This document shows, one piece after another, positions 25,384 through 33,652 of a stretch of 64,000 bases of DNA. Each line of letters begins with the position of its first letter. Positions within the stretch are counted from its first letter, which is position 1. This DNA is from Clostridium sp. AF37-5 (GTDB lineage: Bacteria > Bacillota > Clostridia > Lachnospirales > Lachnospiraceae), in assembly GCF_003477605.1 (NCBI RefSeq), contig NZ_QUDR01000014.1, positions 23,775-87,774 on the forward strand, read 5' to 3'. The translations under genes and the position numbers were made by a program. The notes under the pieces are model-generated. The model searched no databases, was not told where the DNA came from, and saw only the letters and a list, made by a program, of their open reading frames with translations.

Positions 25384-26166
25384 ATGGCAAAGATACAGTG
25401 TATGGCAAAGGTAACGGAAGTTTCTGTTCTTGCAGAGGGGATTGTATCCATGTGGCTGTCGGCTTCGGGAGTTGCGAAATCGGCAAAACCGGGACAGTTT
25501 ATTTCGCTGTACTGCGATAATTCGGATACACTTCTTCCACGTCCGATAAGTCTTTGTGAAGTGAATCAAAAAGATGGTCTTCTCCGCATTGTATTTCGCA
25601 TTGTTGGTGCGGGAACAAAGGAATTTGCGGCGAAAGAAAAGGATGATGAAATCCGGATTCTCGGACCTTTGGGAAATGGATTTCCATTGGATGCTTGTGA
25701 AAAAGACAAGACGGCAGTGTTAATTGGTGGTGGAATTGGAATTCCGCCGCTTTTGGAACTTGCAAAGCAATTGCCTTGCAAAACAACGGTGGTGGTTGGC
25801 TACCGAAATGCCGATGCTTTTTTGCGGGAAGAATTGGAAGAGGCGGCAGACCGTGTTGTAATTGCTTCAGATGATGGCAGTATAGGAATAAAAGGAACCG
25901 TTTTGGATGCCATGGAAGCAGAAGGTGTGACCGGAGACTGTATTTTTTCCTGTGGACCAACGCCGATGCTTCGCGGTGTGAAACAATGGGCTTTTGAAAA
26001 ACAGATTCCGGCGTGGATTTCAATGGAAGAAAAGATGGCGTGCGGTATTGGTGCCTGTCTTGCCTGTGTATGTGAGTCAAAGGAAATCGACTCACATTCA
26101 AAAGTGAAAAATAAACGTATCTGTAAAGATGGTCCGGTCTTTTTATCGACAGACATTGAGTTATAA
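25384..26166 (+). CDS. pyrK: Dihydroorotate dehydrogenase electron-transfer subunit
   Basis: PyrK carries FAD and a [2Fe-2S] cluster and passes electrons between PyrDB and NAD. The 260-residue protein has an FAD-binding RPISLC motif (53-58), an NAD-binding GGGIGIPPLLEL segment, and the cluster ligands C220, C225, C228 and C247 with the family spacing. Start ATG 25384 lies seven to eight bases after AAAGGA (25371-25376); ATGs at 25378 and 25381 are close alternatives. It is immediately followed by its partner pyrD. Confidence 0.93.
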   Translation: MAKIQCMAKVTEVSVLAEGIVSMWLSASGVAKSAKPGQFISLYCDNSDTLLPRPISLCEVNQKDGLLRIVFRIVGAGTKEFAAKEKDDEIRILGPLGNGFPLDACEKDKTAVLIGGGIGIPPLLELAKQLPCKTTVVVGYRNADAFLREELEEAADRVVIASDDGSIGIKGTVLDAMEAEGVTGDCIFSCGPTPMLRGVKQWAFEKQIPAWISMEEKMACGIGACLACVCESKEIDSHSKVKNKRICKDGPVFLSTDIEL

Positions 26167-26177
26167 GGAGGAGGAAA

Positions 26178-27086
26178 ATGAGCAAACAGTTAGAAGTAAA
26201 TTTCGCGGGAATCACGTTTCCAAATCCAATAACGACGGCGTCCGGTACATTTGGCTCCGGACTCGAATACAGTGAATTTGTGGATTTGAAGAAACTTGGT
26301 GCCGTGACGACAAAGGGTGTTGCCAATGTGCCGTGGTCCGGAAATCCGACACCGCGTATTGTGGAAACCCACGGCGGTATGCTCAATGCTATTGGGCTTC
26401 AGAATCCGGGAATTGATACTTTGATTGCACGTGATTTGCCATATCTGCATGAACATGGTGCACATATTATCGTAAATGTGTGCGGACGTTCCAAAGAGGA
26501 TTATGTGGAGGTGGTTGAGCGTCTTGCGGATGAAGATGTGGATATGTTAGAGATTAATATTTCCTGTCCGAATGTAAAGGCAGGCGGGATTGCTTTTGGA
26601 CAGAAACCGGAAATGGCGGAAGAAATTACGAAAGCTGTGAAAGTAGTGGCAAAGCAGCCGATTGTTATGAAACTTAGTCCGAATGTCACGGATATTACAG
26701 AGATGGCAAAAGCGGTGGAAGCCGGAGGTGCAGATGGTGTTTCGCTGATTAATACGCTGACCGGTATGAAAATTGATGTAGCAAGAAAAACATTTGCTCT
26801 TGCCAATCAGACCGGCGGTATGTCCGGTCCATGCGTGAAACCGGTTGCAGTGCGGATGGTATATCAGGTGGCAAATGCTGTTTCCATTCCAGTCTTAGGA
26901 ATGGGTGGTGTACAGAATACCGAGGATGCTCTTGAATTTTTGATGGCAGGTGCTACCATGGTGGCAGTCGGTACGGCAAACTTTTTTAACCCGTATGTAA
27001 CATCCCAGATTATTGATGGATTAGAGGAGTATGTAAAGAAGGAAAAACTTTCGAGTATCCGAGATATTATCGGATGTGTAAAATAG
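26178..27086 (+). CDS. pyrD: Dihydroorotate dehydrogenase, catalytic subunit (class 1B)
   Basis: PyrDB oxidises dihydroorotate to orotate on FMN. The 302 residues match class 1B: catalytic C130 in NISCPNVKAGG, the GTFGSG segment near residue 24 and GMGGVQNTEDALEF near the C-terminus. Together with PyrK it forms the NAD-linked heterotetramer typical of Firmicutes. AAGGAGGAGG precedes the ATG. It ends 27 bases before an 18-base palindrome. Confidence 0.95.
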   Translation: MSKQLEVNFAGITFPNPITTASGTFGSGLEYSEFVDLKKLGAVTTKGVANVPWSGNPTPRIVETHGGMLNAIGLQNPGIDTLIARDLPYLHEHGAHIIVNVCGRSKEDYVEVVERLADEDVDMLEINISCPNVKAGGIAFGQKPEMAEEITKAVKVVAKQPIVMKLSPNVTDITEMAKAVEAGGADGVSLINTLTGMKIDVARKTFALANQTGGMSGPCVKPVAVRMVYQVANAVSIPVLGMGGVQNTEDALEFLMAGATMVAVGTANFFNPYVTSQIIDGLEEYVKKEKLSSIRDIIGCVK

Positions 27087-27113
27087 TAAGAAATTAAGTT
27101 TAGATACAAAAGG

Positions 27114-27131
27114 AAGTGTTTCGAAACACTT
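27114..27131. promoter_or_regulatory. Perfect 18-bp palindrome before the aminotransferase gene
   Basis: AAGTGTTTCGAAACACTT is identical to its own reverse complement, without a loop. A further ACACTT half-site follows at 27137-27142. It lies between pyrD and the aminotransferase, 27 bases before the ATG. The symmetry suggests a dimeric DNA-binding protein; no T run follows, so it is not a terminator. Confidence 0.5.
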
Positions 27132-27157
27132 TGTTACACTTTAGAATGGAGGTCAAT

Positions 27158-28441
27158 ATGAAATCGTATATGCAGATGAGCAGGGAGGAACTCCTGTCAT
27201 TGAAAGCTAGTCTGGAAGAAGAGTTTAAAACGGAAGAGGCGAAAGGGTTGTCTTTAAATATGGCACGTGGTAAGCCGGGAGCTTCTCAGCTTGCATTATC
27301 TATGCCGATGCTGGATGTGATTAACAGCAAATCTGACATGAAAACTTTATTAGGAAATGATACCAGAAACTATGGTGACTGGGATGGAATCGGAGAGTGC
27401 CGCCAGTTGTTAGCTGATATGATGGAAGTAAAAAAGGACAATGTAATTGTATGTGGAAATTCCAGCTTGAATATTATGTATGATACGGTTGCTCGTTCCA
27501 TGATTCGTGGTGTGAATGGTTCAACTCCGTGGTGTAAACTGGATAAAGTTAAATTTTTGTGTCCGGTTCCCGGATATGACAGACATTTCAAAATTACGGA
27601 GTTATTTGGTATCGAGATGATTAACATCCCGATGGATGAAAATGGTCCGGATATGGATTTAGTTGAAAAATATGTGAATAACGATGAGGCAGTAAAAGGT
27701 ATCTGGTGTGTGCCAAAGTACTCTAATCCGACTGGTATCACATACTCGGATGAGGTAGTAAAACGTTTTGCAAATCTTCATCCGAAAGCAGAAGATTTCC
27801 GTATCTTCTGGGATAATGCGTATTGTATTCATCACATTTACGATGAAATTCATGACAAAATTCCAAACATTTTGGAGGAGTGTGAGAAAGCAGGAAATCC
27901 GGATATGGTTTACATGTTTGGTTCAACTTCAAAGGTAAGTTTTCCTGGCTCCGGTGTTTCTGCAATTGCGACATCACTAGCTAATGTGGAATTTATCCGT
28001 CAGCACATGACTGTGCAGATTATCGGACATGATAAGATTAACCAGCTTCGTCATGTAAGATTCTTTAAGGATATTGACGGTCTTAAAAATCATATGCAGA
28101 AGCATGCAGAAATTCTGCGTCCGAAGTTTGAGGCTGTTTTGCAGATTTTACAGGAAGAACTCAAGGGGCTTGAAATTGGTTCCTGGGTGAAACCGCGTGG
28201 TGGTTATTTCATTTCCTTTAATGCAATGCATGGTTGTGCAAAAGCGATTGTTGATAAATGTAAGCAGCTTGGTGTAGTTCTTACGGGAGCAGGCGCTACC
28301 TATCCGTATGGAAAAGACCCGGAAGATTCCAATATCCGAATCGCCCCTTCTTTCCCAACACCGGAAGAAATGGCAGAAGCAACAAAAATCTTTGTTCTTT
28401 GTGTCAAATTAGCATCCGTTGAAAAACTGTTAAATGACTAG
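27158..28441 (+). CDS. Aspartate aminotransferase-like PLP enzyme (Asp_aminotransf/MocR-type fold)
   Basis: A 427-residue class-I aminotransferase of the subgroup found in Corynebacterium AspT and many Clostridia. Visible residues are the N190-P191 pair in SNPTGITYS, D219 in FWDNAYC which contacts the PLP ring nitrogen, and the PLP lysine K259 in GSTSKVSFPGSG. The likely reaction is oxaloacetate plus glutamate to aspartate. This fits the location between pyrD and pyrE and downstream of asd, since aspartate feeds both pathways. Start ATG 27158 follows GGAGG at 27148-27152; the longer GTG frame begins inside the palindrome. The exact substrate is inferred. Confidence 0.82.
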   Translation: MKSYMQMSREELLSLKASLEEEFKTEEAKGLSLNMARGKPGASQLALSMPMLDVINSKSDMKTLLGNDTRNYGDWDGIGECRQLLADMMEVKKDNVIVCGNSSLNIMYDTVARSMIRGVNGSTPWCKLDKVKFLCPVPGYDRHFKITELFGIEMINIPMDENGPDMDLVEKYVNNDEAVKGIWCVPKYSNPTGITYSDEVVKRFANLHPKAEDFRIFWDNAYCIHHIYDEIHDKIPNILEECEKAGNPDMVYMFGSTSKVSFPGSGVSAIATSLANVEFIRQHMTVQIIGHDKINQLRHVRFFKDIDGLKNHMQKHAEILRPKFEAVLQILQEELKGLEIGSWVKPRGGYFISFNAMHGCAKAIVDKCKQLGVVLTGAGATYPYGKDPEDSNIRIAPSFPTPEEMAEATKIFVLCVKLASVEKLLND

Positions 28442-28452
28442 GAGGAACGAAA

Positions 28453-29133
28453 ATGGAACGATATAAGGAAGAGTTTATTGAGTTTATGGTAGAGAGCGAT
28501 GTTTTGAAATTTGGTGAATTTACGCTGAAAAGCGGAAGAAAATCACCATTTTTCATGAACGCAGGTGCTTATGTAACCGGCTCTCAGTTAAAACGTTTAG
28601 GCGAATATTATGCAAAAGCGATTCATGACCAGTATGGAGATAATTTTGACGTTTTATTCGGACCTGCATACAAAGGAATTCCGCTTAGCGTAGCAACCAC
28701 AATTGCTTTTTATGAATTGTATGGCAAAGAAATCCGTTACTGTTCAAACCGCAAAGAAATCAAAGATCATGGTGATACCGGAATTCTGCTTGGAAGCAAA
28801 ATTAAGGATAAAGAGCGTGTGGTAATTATTGAGGATGTTACGACTTCAGGAAAATCCATCGAAGAAACTTTCCCGATTATTCAGGCACAGGGAGATGTGG
28901 AGATTGTTGGACTTATGGTTTCCCTAAATCGTATGGAGCAGGGAAAAACAAAAGAAAAGAGTGCGCTGGATGAAATTCGTGAAGTATATGGATTCAAAAC
29001 GGCTGCTATCGTTTCAATGGAAGAGGTAGTTGAGCGTTTGTATAATAAAGAATGCCTTGGAAAAATTGTGATTGATGACAAAATGAAGGCATCCATCGAC
29101 TCATACTATGAGAAGTACGGTGTTCAAAAGTAA
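28453..29133 (+). CDS. pyrE: Orotate phosphoribosyltransferase
   Basis: PyrE joins orotate and PRPP to make OMP. The 226-residue protein contains the PRPP-binding loop VVIIEDVTTSGKS and the N-terminal FTLKSGRKSPFFMN segment. It follows the aminotransferase by eleven bases, with AGGAGG in the gap, and is closed by a strong terminator, so it ends the block. carAB and pyrB are not in the window. Confidence 0.95.
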   Translation: MERYKEEFIEFMVESDVLKFGEFTLKSGRKSPFFMNAGAYVTGSQLKRLGEYYAKAIHDQYGDNFDVLFGPAYKGIPLSVATTIAFYELYGKEIRYCSNRKEIKDHGDTGILLGSKIKDKERVVIIEDVTTSGKSIEETFPIIQAQGDVEIVGLMVSLNRMEQGKTKEKSALDEIREVYGFKTAAIVSMEEVVERLYNKECLGKIVIDDKMKASIDSYYEKYGVQK

Positions 29134-29156
29134 ATGATTGGAAAACTTGTCGCATG

Positions 29157-29188
29157 ACGCCGGGGATTTTGTGTTCCCGGCGTTTTTC
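29157..29188 (+). terminator. Terminator closing the pyrimidine block
   Basis: ACGCCGGGGA (29157-29166) pairs with TTCCCGGCGT (29174-29183), ten pairs with one G-U, followed by TTTT. Confidence 0.9.
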
Positions 29189-29230
29189 GCTGAAAAAACG
29201 TGTATTTGAACAAATTTTTGGTTTCTTTTT

Positions 29231-29240
29231 TGGTACTAAT
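29231..29240 (+). promoter_or_regulatory. Possible extended -10 promoter for the Tad-like locus
   Basis: TGGTACTAAT contains an extended -10 arrangement (TG, one base, TACTAA). No good -35 is 17 bases upstream; TTGAAC (29206-29211) is 22 bases away. It is the best candidate in the gap before the locus. Confidence 0.35.
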
Positions 29241-29287
29241 TGATAATTTACAAGGAGAAAATAAGGTGCTAAGATAGGAAACACTCC

Positions 29288-29310
29288 ACCTCCAATAACA
29301 AAAAGGAGGT
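29288..29310 (+). promoter_or_regulatory. Inverted repeat overlapping the ribosome binding site of the first Tad-like gene
   Basis: ACCTCC (29288-29293) is the exact complement of GGAGGT (29305-29310), the ribosome binding site for ATG 29317, with eleven bases between. The stem is short but GC-rich. Confidence 0.35.
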
Positions 29311-29316
29311 ACTAAA

Positions 29317-30129
29317 ATGAAAATTGCTTTTTGGAGCAATGCCAGAGGACATTCCGGTGTTACAAGTAATTTGGCTTGTATCAGCGTATTATCAGCATTA
29401 AGTTGTCCGAATGAGCGGACAATTGTCTTTGAAAATCACAAAAATATTGTGAATCTGGGGAGCACTTATTATCATCCGCAGTCTGCCGGATGTGTAAGAG
29501 AGCCCATGTATTACCAGACCGCAAGCGGTCTGGAGAAGGTTCTTCAATTAGTGGAAAAAGGAGAAGAACTTTCCGAAGAAAATTTATATGGTTTGACTAA
29601 GGATTACTTGGGAAAACGTCTTTTTTATCTTCCTTCAGAACCGGTAAAGAGTTCTGATTATCTGGAGTATTATTTAGAACGGGAAGCAGTTCGGACGATG
29701 GAATGTTTAGAGCGGCTTAGCGATATGGTTATGGTCGATACGTCGGCCGCACAGTTAGCGAGCTCGCGTAAAATTTTACAACAGGCTGATTTGGTTGTTG
29801 TGAATTTGAATCAGAATCTTCCGTTGCTTTCTCATTTTTTTCGAAATTATTCATCCATACAGGAAAAGGCATTTTATCTGATTGGAAATTATGATGGAAA
29901 GTCGGAGCTTACAAAGTCGGCGATTATGAAACAGTTTCATATACCCGGCGCAAAGATTGGCACGATTCCGCATGATACCGGTTTTTCCGATGCAATGTCA
30001 AGGGGACAGCTGATTCCTTTTTTGTTGAAAAATTATATGCAAGAAAATTCTCTTTCCCATGAGATGTTTATGCAGGCGGTGAAAGAGACAGTGTCTTTGC
30101 TGCAGGAACAGATTCGGAAGCATGGATGA
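29317..30129 (+). CDS. TadZ/CpaE-like protein with degenerate P-loop
   Basis: The 270-residue protein looks like a MinD/ParA-type P-loop fold as used by TadZ/CpaE in Tad pilus systems, where it places the machine in the cell. The N-terminal strand and loop are present (MKIAFWSNARGHSGVTSNL), but against the KGGxGKT(T) consensus the signature lysine is R10 and the P-loop lysine is V15. A later DMVMVDTSA resembles Walker B, and QADLVVVNLNQN the following strand. ATP hydrolysis is therefore doubtful. It is the first gene of a run with a TadA-like ATPase and a TadB/C-like membrane protein, which supports the assignment. GGAGGT lies at 29305-29310. Confidence 0.6.
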   Translation: MKIAFWSNARGHSGVTSNLACISVLSALSCPNERTIVFENHKNIVNLGSTYYHPQSAGCVREPMYYQTASGLEKVLQLVEKGEELSEENLYGLTKDYLGKRLFYLPSEPVKSSDYLEYYLEREAVRTMECLERLSDMVMVDTSAAQLASSRKILQQADLVVVNLNQNLPLLSHFFRNYSSIQEKAFYLIGNYDGKSELTKSAIMKQFHIPGAKIGTIPHDTGFSDAMSRGQLIPFLLKNYMQENSLSHEMFMQAVKETVSLLQEQIRKHG

Positions 30130-30144
30130 AAGGAGAGGTGGAGC

Positions 30145-31419
30145 ATGAAGAAAATGAGAAAAAGAATTGCACTTTTTTTCGCTCTTTCGCTCTGTGTGAG
30201 TGTACGGCCGGTTTTAGCAAAAAGGATGGTATCTGATTTTTCGGAGTTTAAGCAGTTGTGTGAATCGGATACGAAGGAAACTATCGAGCTGACTTCGGAT
30301 ATAATCGTGGATGAACCTGTAGTGATACGAGGAGAGAAAATAATTCATGGCAGAGGACATAATCTGGTTCGGAGTGCTTTGCATGGGAAAGTTTATGGTG
30401 GATGTCTGTTTTTAGTGCAGGGGAAAAAATGTGAATGGAGCCAGTTGACGGTTTCCGGCAGTGCAGGGGAAAATACAAAATCTAAGATATTTGGAAGGTT
30501 AATCGAAGTCAGACAGGGAACATTGGTGATTGGGAAAGGATGCTTTCTGCAGGATAATGTGAATGAAACGCTTGCGGTCAACGGAGGTGGAGCAGTTGAG
30601 ATTGGCAGCGGAGGTGTTTGCATTATGAAAGCAGGGAGCGTGCGTAACAACAGAAATGTTTCCGGTGGAGCGGCCTTTTATGTAAAAAAGGGCGGCCGAT
30701 TACTGATACAGGGAGGTGTAATTACTGGTAACAAAACGATAGGAATCAGTACTGTGGAAGGGTTTGATGGAAGAGGTGGAGCGATTTACTCGGAAGGCAG
30801 TGTCTGGTTCAAAGGTGGAGTTATATCGGGAAATATGGCCAAAGGTTATCGAAAAGGTAATATTTGTTACGGAGGTGTCGGTGGAGCTGTTTATGTGGCA
30901 AAAGGCGGTTCGTTATTTGTTCAGGGCGGCACATTGACAAACAATCCGGATGAAAGGAAGGAGCAGATTTATGCTGATGGCAAGGTTACCGGCTGGGGAA
31001 ATAAGAAATCAAAGAAAAAGGAGCCAAAACAAAATCAGTCAGAGATAACGAAGTCGAAGCAAAAAAACACAAATGAAAACCAACAAAAACATAACCTTAT
31101 GCCAGCTAAAACGGCAAAACCAAAGCCGGAAAAGACAGATACCATAAAAAAGGAAAAACAACAAAAGACAGATTCGACAGAGCATAAAAAAACAATAATG
31201 CCGGTTATGGATAAAAAAGAAGAAATACATGGGCGGGTTTTGTATGTCGAGCCGGATAATACAGATTTTGTTGAAGAAAAGTGGCATTTTTCGGTAGATG
31301 CACTGAAGGTGGCACGACAGTTTATACACCGTCAGGAAAAGCCCTTTAGCAGAGAGGTAAATGATAGCTTTTTAAGACAGTTTGCAAAGGCGAAAAAAGG
31401 AGTGGTAAAAAATGAATGA
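30145..31419 (+). CDS. Secreted right-handed beta-helix protein with lysine-rich tail
   Basis: Not assigned to a named family. The 424-residue product starts with a signal peptide (cleavage after VLA near residue 25). Residues 30-280 look like a parallel beta-helix: repeated GGA(V/I/F)Y turns (GGAFYV, GGAIYSE, GGAVYVA) alternate with ITGN, ISGN and LTNN steps, as in pectate-lyase-like folds and polymorphic surface proteins. Residues 285-360 are a highly charged Lys/Gln/Thr linker, followed by a small C-terminal segment (HGRVLYVEPDNTDF onward). It has no wall-anchor motif. The 3' end overlaps the TadA-like gene by eight bases, so the two are translated together. It may be the exported or surface partner of the locus. 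Confidence 0.65.
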   Translation: MKKMRKRIALFFALSLCVSVRPVLAKRMVSDFSEFKQLCESDTKETIELTSDIIVDEPVVIRGEKIIHGRGHNLVRSALHGKVYGGCLFLVQGKKCEWSQLTVSGSAGENTKSKIFGRLIEVRQGTLVIGKGCFLQDNVNETLAVNGGGAVEIGSGGVCIMKAGSVRNNRNVSGGAAFYVKKGGRLLIQGGVITGNKTIGISTVEGFDGRGGAIYSEGSVWFKGGVISGNMAKGYRKGNICYGGVGGAVYVAKGGSLFVQGGTLTNNPDERKEQIYADGKVTGWGNKKSKKKEPKQNQSEITKSKQKNTNENQQKHNLMPAKTAKPKPEKTDTIKKEKQQKTDSTEHKKTIMPVMDKKEEIHGRVLYVEPDNTDFVEEKWHFSVDALKVARQFIHRQEKPFSREVNDSFLRQFAKAKKGVVKNE

Positions 31420-32470
31420 ATTTCAAAAAGATTATTTGCTGAAGCGTCAGGACTATGGTGTTTTATATCCTTACGTGATGGAAGAAACGGTCACAGATAT
31501 TCATTGGAATGGCAGACAGTTATGGATTGATGACTTGGAAAAGGGGCGGTATATGGCACCGGAAGTTTTATCTGAGTCATTTGCAAATCGGTTTTCCATG
31601 CTATTATCGAATTTATCAAATAAGGCATTTAACAGGGATAATCCGGTTATGGAAGTGGAAACGGAAGAACTTCGTGTCTGTCTGGTGCATCCAAGTGTTG
31701 CGTATTCCGGGCTTTCGATTTCACTGAAAAAAACACCTGCCGTGCGCCGGCTGAAAAAAGAGGATATGACAGGAAATGGCTACTGTGATGCAAGAGTGAT
31801 TGAATTTCTGATTCAATGTATGGCAGCGCATTGCAGTATTGCAATATGCGGATGTTCCGGTTCCGGAAAAACAGAATTATTGAAATATCTGACGCAGTAT
31901 ATTCCTGCTGCGGAGCGAACTGTTACGATAGAGGATGTGTTAGAGATTCATTATCAGAAAATGAATCCTAATAAAGATTGTGTGGAGATGAGAGTGGCGG
32001 AAAACTTTTCTTATACGCAGGCAATCCAAATATGTATGAAACAATTGCCAAACTGGCTGATTTTGTCCGAAATCAAGTCCGAGGAGGTGAAATGTTTCTT
32101 AGAGTCAATTCGTACCGGAGCTTGTGGAATGACTACGATGCTTGCAGAGGATGTAAGGAGTATTCCGGAGAGAATCTTAGCTATGGCAGGGGAAAAAGAA
32201 GATAGCAGATGGATTGAAAATGACACGTATCGTTACTTGGATATTGGTATTTTAGTGAAAAGTAAACGGGATGAGACAGGACTTTTGCACCGCTTTATTG
32301 ACCAGATTGGTGTGTTTGAACGGGAACCGGTAAGGGGAGGAGAAACTGCGAACCGGATGATTATGCTCGTGGAAGATGGAAAAGTTGTTAATTACCGTCT
32401 TCCCAAAAGTTTGTCGAGAAAATTTCAAATTGGGGAAATTGTTCCCGGAAATGATTGGAGGCTTTCATGA
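31412..32470 (+). CDS. TadA/CpaF-type secretion ATPase, divergent
   Basis: A 352-residue member of the VirB11/CpaF/TadA family, hexameric ATPases that drive pilus assembly or secretion. Walker A is GCSGSGKT (147-154), the Asp box resembles ERTVTIEDVLEIHY, and the Walker B region reads NWLILSEIKSEE. Two usual features are altered: the RxxGE(V)RGGEA segment has become LSEIKSEE, and the His box TT(V/M)HAN has become TTMLAED, with Leu in place of His. The N-terminal domain (1-110) contains SGLSISLKKTPA, comparable to the family's ISIRK motif. It overlaps the next gene by four bases (ATGA). Confidence 0.8.
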   Translation: MNEFQKDYLLKRQDYGVLYPYVMEETVTDIHWNGRQLWIDDLEKGRYMAPEVLSESFANRFSMLLSNLSNKAFNRDNPVMEVETEELRVCLVHPSVAYSGLSISLKKTPAVRRLKKEDMTGNGYCDARVIEFLIQCMAAHCSIAICGCSGSGKTELLKYLTQYIPAAERTVTIEDVLEIHYQKMNPNKDCVEMRVAENFSYTQAIQICMKQLPNWLILSEIKSEEVKCFLESIRTGACGMTTMLAEDVRSIPERILAMAGEKEDSRWIENDTYRYLDIGILVKSKRDETGLLHRFIDQIGVFEREPVRGGETANRMIMLVEDGKVVNYRLPKSLSRKFQIGEIVPGNDWRLS

Positions 32471-33318
32471 AAGTGTGCGATGAATCTCTTTATCATGAGA
32501 TTGCTGTGATTTATCGTTTCCTCCATTTGTATGAGCGAATGGAAACGATGGAAGGGGAAGCACTTGATTTTATAACACGTGATTTTGATGCGTGGAAAAG
32601 GAGAAGAGAACAAAGAAGGCAGTCTGAGAAAAAGATAAAAAAAGAGTATTTGTTATCGGTGATACTGGCATTTATCCTTTGTTTGGTTTCTTTTCTTATG
32701 TTGCATTTTTGCTCTCTTATGTTGACGGGAAAAGAAACGAATATACTTGGTTCTACTGCTGTTTTTTGTGGTATGGTTTTGTTGACTGTTACTTGTTTTT
32801 TATTATGGCTTTGGAAGAAAAAGAGGAAAAAGGACAGTACCGTCTTAGCGCAGGAGATGAGACAGATGGCTTCTTACTGGATTATGACAGCTGCCTGTTC
32901 TTTGCAGACAAAAGGTGTTTATCAAATGATTTTGCTGTCGATTGAGGGAATGGATGGCTGGTTTCGTGAAGAGTTGGAAACTTTATTGGAAAATATTCGG
33001 CAGGATCCGGCCTCTTATAAACCATATGATTCTTTTTGTGAGGAATTTGATGACATGGAGTTTCGCATCGCAATGAGAGTATTGGGAAGGGCAAATGTCG
33101 ATGGCTGTGAGCAGGCAAAGCAGGAGATATTTTTTCTTATGGAACAGTTGTATAGTAAGTACGATGAGAAAGAGGAGAGTAGCAGTAAAAAACATGCGTT
33201 GCGTCTGCGTGCATTTCGTCGGATTCCACTTTTTATTGCCGGTGTAAAAATCATGTGGGACAGTGTTTTAGTATTTTCTCTTCTTGTTCAGCAGATGACG
33301 ATTTGGAATGGAGGGTGA
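32467..33318 (+). CDS. TadB/TadC-like membrane protein (type II secretion F fold, inferred)
   Basis: The 283-residue protein has two adjacent hydrophobic helices (about residues 58-82 and 92-112), a long soluble alpha-helical region, and a third helix near the C-terminus (IPLFIAGVKIMWDSVLVFSL). The soluble part with GVYQMILLSIEGMDG and FRIAMRVLGRANVDG recalls the helical bundle of T2SF/GspF proteins, which form the membrane platform for TadA. Tad systems usually have two such proteins, and only one is present. Start ATG 32467 follows GGAGG (32457-32461) and overlaps the TadA-like stop. Confidence 0.55.
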   Translation: MKVCDESLYHEIAVIYRFLHLYERMETMEGEALDFITRDFDAWKRRREQRRQSEKKIKKEYLLSVILAFILCLVSFLMLHFCSLMLTGKETNILGSTAVFCGMVLLTVTCFLLWLWKKKRKKDSTVLAQEMRQMASYWIMTAACSLQTKGVYQMILLSIEGMDGWFREELETLLENIRQDPASYKPYDSFCEEFDDMEFRIAMRVLGRANVDGCEQAKQEIFFLMEQLYSKYDEKEESSSKKHALRLRAFRRIPLFIAGVKIMWDSVLVFSLLVQQMTIWNGG

Positions 33319-33319
33319 G

Positions 33320-33640
33320 ATGAGCCGATTAGTGGATGAATTTATACTTATGTTATTGTTCACAGCGCTTTCTTTTCTTTTGGTGTTCTATCTCTCTCAA
33401 AATGTGAGATATGGAAGTGCCAGAACATATTACCGGGAGGCTGTATATCAATTGCAGAAAAGTGATTATTCGGAAGAAGCAAAAAAACAATGTAATAAGG
33501 AGGCAAAAGACAGAGGCTATCAGGTACAGATAAAGAGTAAAACGACAGGGTATGTTCGTGTTATTCTGTGGTATGATGTCGTTTTTCCTTTTGGATTACG
33601 AAAAAAATATGTGATTGATGGGTATGAATATGCAGGATAG
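33320..33640 (+). CDS. Small single-helix membrane protein of the Tad-like locus
   Basis: Not recognised by family. The 106-residue product has a short N-terminus (MSRLVDEF), one hydrophobic helix (residues 8-30) and a soluble tail with a possible beta-strand end (VRVILWYDVVFPFG). The plan, a hydrophobic N-terminal helix and a small outside domain, is that of pseudopilins and TadE-like proteins, but no prepilin cleavage motif is evident. Start ATG 33320 follows GGAGGG (33310-33315), one base after the previous stop codon. Confidence 0.6.
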   Translation: MSRLVDEFILMLLFTALSFLLVFYLSQNVRYGSARTYYREAVYQLQKSDYSEEAKKQCNKEAKDRGYQVQIKSKTTGYVRVILWYDVVFPFGLRKKYVIDGYEYAG

Positions 33641-33652
33641 GAGGTGATTTGT

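Noticed and set aside
25499..26386. A 295-residue minus-strand frame opposite pyrK and pyrD
   Set aside because: It spans two well-identified genes, has no family features, and is His/Pro/Ser-rich as expected for antisense.
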